From an uncultured Clostridia bacterium (lineage in GTDB: Bacteria > Bacillota > Clostridia > CALYAR01): DNA of 33,154 bases. The notes under the pieces are model-generated. The model saw only the letters and a program-made list of their open reading frames with translations. It was not told the origin of the DNA and did no database searches. The stretch covers positions 1 through 33,154 of the forward strand of contig CALYAR010000103.1 of NCBI GenBank assembly GCA_944393585.1, in the 5' to 3' direction. Positions 32,046 through 33,154 of the stretch are shown in pieces. Made by a program: the position numbers and the translations under genes. Every line of letters starts with the position of its first letter. Position 1 is the first letter of the stretch.

Positions 32046-32642
32046 TCAGCGTTCGATCAGTCCGTAGAGCAGAACGTGCAGGGCACGGCGGCAGATTTCT
32101 TCATGCCGGTTAGTTCGACTTTCGGGAGATTCTGCGGCGGCGAGAGAAACATGGACAAAATCCTCAAACAGCCTTAATTGATCCACAGCGTCCTGCAGGG
32201 TCAGGCCGCCGGCCAGGCGGTGCTGACTTAAAATCGCCGCAAGACAAGCGTCGTTCCATTCGTCAAATGCCGCGCGGCAGGCACGGATTTCTTTGTCAAG
32301 ATGCGGGATTTTCGTAATGACGGCGGCGCAGAACAATTTCAAATGGTAAGGATGCTGGCGGAAAAATTCCAGCCGCACGTCAAAATACGATTCCGGCGTA
32401 ATCCGGTTTAGATCAATATGGGCCTTGAGATACTCTGTCAGATCCTGAAAACAGCGCTGGACACAGGCTATATAGAGAGCGTCTTTGCCTTTGTAATAGT
32501 GATATAAGATTCCCTTTGATATATTTCCGCTGGAACAAATTGCGTTGGTGGAAGCGGCGGAATATCCATGTTCGGCAAATTCTGCAAACGCATGGGTTAA
32601 AATATTTTCCCGGCTTCTGCGGTTTCGTTCCTCTTGTCTCAT
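32046..32642 (-). CDS. TetR/AcrR family transcriptional regulator
   Basis: A 198-residue repressor-type regulator. The N-terminal helix-turn-helix is visible: RENILTHAFAEFAEHGYSAASTNAICSSGNISKGILYHYYKGKDALY (about residues 11-57). A divergent all-helical ligand domain with RLEFFRQHPYHLKLFCAAVITKIPHL follows. The ligand cannot be predicted. GGAGG precedes the ATG at 32640-32642. It is divergent from an SLH protein gene, and 20-base and 14-base palindromes lie in the shared promoter region, so it probably represses itself and perhaps its neighbour. Confidence 0.92.
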   Translation of the reverse strand: MRQEERNRRSRENILTHAFAEFAEHGYSAASTNAICSSGNISKGILYHYYKGKDALYIACVQRCFQDLTEYLKAHIDLNRITPESYFDVRLEFFRQHPYHLKLFCAAVITKIPHLDKEIRACRAAFDEWNDACLAAILSQHRLAGGLTLQDAVDQLRLFEDFVHVSLAAAESPESRTNRHEEICRRALHVLLYGLIER

Positions 32643-32664
32643 TTTGTATCCCTCCTAATTCATA

Positions 32665-32698
32665 AGTATAGTATAACAAATTGATTACAGTTTGTCGA
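32665..32698 (-). promoter_or_regulatory. TetR gene promoter with a palindromic operator
   Basis: On the minus strand TCGACA (32693-32698) and TATACT (32670-32675) are separated by 17 bases. The palindrome ACAAATTGATTACAGTTTGT (32676-32695, one mismatched pair) fills this spacer, so a bound dimer would block the promoter. An overlapping second TATACT lies at 32665-32670. Confidence 0.62.
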
Positions 32699-32703
32699 AA
32701 GAA

Positions 32704-32752
32704 TTGACGGCTTTCAGTAAAGTGTGATACTATAATTTAGACTGATTAGTCT
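32704..32752 (+). promoter_or_regulatory. Promoter region of the SLH gene with a palindrome
   Basis: TATAAT (32731-32736) is consensus but the best -35, TTGACG (32704-32709), is 21 bases away; GATACT (32726-32731) would give 16. Directly after the -10 box lies AGACT-GATT-AGTCT (32739-32752), a perfect inverted repeat at the expected start site, with the same TGATTA centre as the palindrome in the tetR promoter. Confidence 0.5.
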
Positions 32753-32771
32753 GCTTTAAGGATGGTGTAAC

Positions 32772-33154
32772 ATGAAAAAATTATTGGCTTTAGGTTTAAC
32801 TGTTGGTTTGTTATTTTCCTCTGTTCCCGCGCGCGCTGATGCGCAGTGGCCGCAGTGGGCGGAGGATGCAAAGCTGTGGGCGGAGAAAGTGCAGATTGAC
32901 GACAGCTTTTTGTCATCTCCGGAAGCGGCCGTTACAAGGGAACAGGCAGTGCAATTGCTGTACGAAGCGGCCGGAAGGCCGGAAGTATCTGCGCTTCCGC
33001 CGTTTTCGGATGTATCGGGAGAGTATGCCGCTGCGGTCAGCTGGGCCGCAGAGCAGGGCTTTATCAAAGGCTGCGGGGACGGAACCTTCCGCCCGCACGA
33101 TGTGCTCACGCGGCAGGAATTCGCTTCGGTGCTGTACCAGAAGGCGGGAGCACC
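32772..33154 (+). CDS. SLH-domain secreted or surface protein (3' truncated by the window)
   Basis: The frame opens with AAGGATGG upstream and ATG at 32772 and is open to the window end (127 full codons). Residues 1-22 form a signal peptide (MKKLLALGLTVGLLFSSVPARA with an AxA-type cleavage site). Then follow one degenerate SLH unit (about 25-70: WAEDAKLWAEKVQI...TREQAVQLLYEAAGR) and a clear one (about 78-127: FSDVSGEYAAAVSWAAEQGFIKGCGDGTFRPHDVLTRQEFASVLYQKAG). SLH domains hold proteins on the cell wall of Gram-positive bacteria through secondary polymers. The rest of the protein, and so its function, lies outside the window. Confidence 0.88.
   Translation, partial: MKKLLALGLTVGLLFSSVPARADAQWPQWAEDAKLWAEKVQIDDSFLSSPEAAVTREQAVQLLYEAAGRPEVSALPPFSDVSGEYAAAVSWAAEQGFIKGCGDGTFRPHDVLTRQEFASVLYQKAGA

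Overview
The window looks like a chromosomal segment of a Bacillota bacterium of class Clostridia. The evidence is AGGAGG-type ribosome binding sites, sigma-A-like promoters with 16-19 base spacers, a type-2 TyrRS, a FemAB-type ligase, an SLH-domain protein, a one-chain PurL and mixed GC content. The family cannot be fixed from sequence alone. Most genes are housekeeping. The accessory interest lies in a disrupted acetyltransferase gene, several intergenic palindrome elements and a few regulatory sites.

Layout. 1-773 (+): the tail of an upstream gene and a TIM-barrel sugar isomerase/epimerase-like protein. 934-1386 (-): a NUDIX hydrolase. 1519-1793: an array of perfect hairpins bracketed by a repeated 27-base hairpin. 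1798-6509 (-): a compact operon alr-like, prfA, tsaC/sua5, rimI, tsaD, joining translation termination, t6A tRNA modification and ribosomal protein acetylation. 6724-7788 (-): a FemAB-type ligase with a TTG start. 8042-8230 (+): a small membrane protein. 8473-11344: a maltose/galactoside O-acetyltransferase gene split by an AT-richer insert of about 2.25 kb carrying two aminoglycoside-phosphotransferase-like kinases; its 3' half is also frameshifted. 11453-14177 (+): a small unknown protein and feoAB. 14257-15919 (-): an ion-transporter-superfamily permease and a VOC (glyoxalase-fold) protein. 16038-16689: more palindromes, including two inverted copies of one five-hairpin element whose linkers are conserved while stem pairs change in a compensatory way. 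16790-18208 (+): tyrS behind an apparent leader-peptide attenuator. 18509-19846 (+): a MATE transporter. 19954-24385 (-): a moxR-DUF58-transglutaminase operon. 24742-25320 (+): a peptidoglycan amidase. 25478-31910 (+): purine genes (AICAR formyltransferase-only PurH, PurD, PurL). 32046-32642 (-): a TetR regulator, divergent from an SLH-domain secreted protein that runs off the window.

The most interesting element is the tyrS leader. A strong promoter is followed by a 31-codon ORF with a good ribosome binding site and three consecutive Tyr codons. Next come a hairpin with those codons in its loop, a possible 12-bp antiterminator helix and an intrinsic terminator just before tyrS. This is the arrangement expected for ribosome-mediated attenuation, whereas Firmicute tyrS genes are usually controlled by T-box riboswitches, and no T-box core is visible. 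The second is the covarying hairpin element pair upstream of tyrS.

All functional calls come from reading motifs by eye. No database search, folding program or alignment was run.
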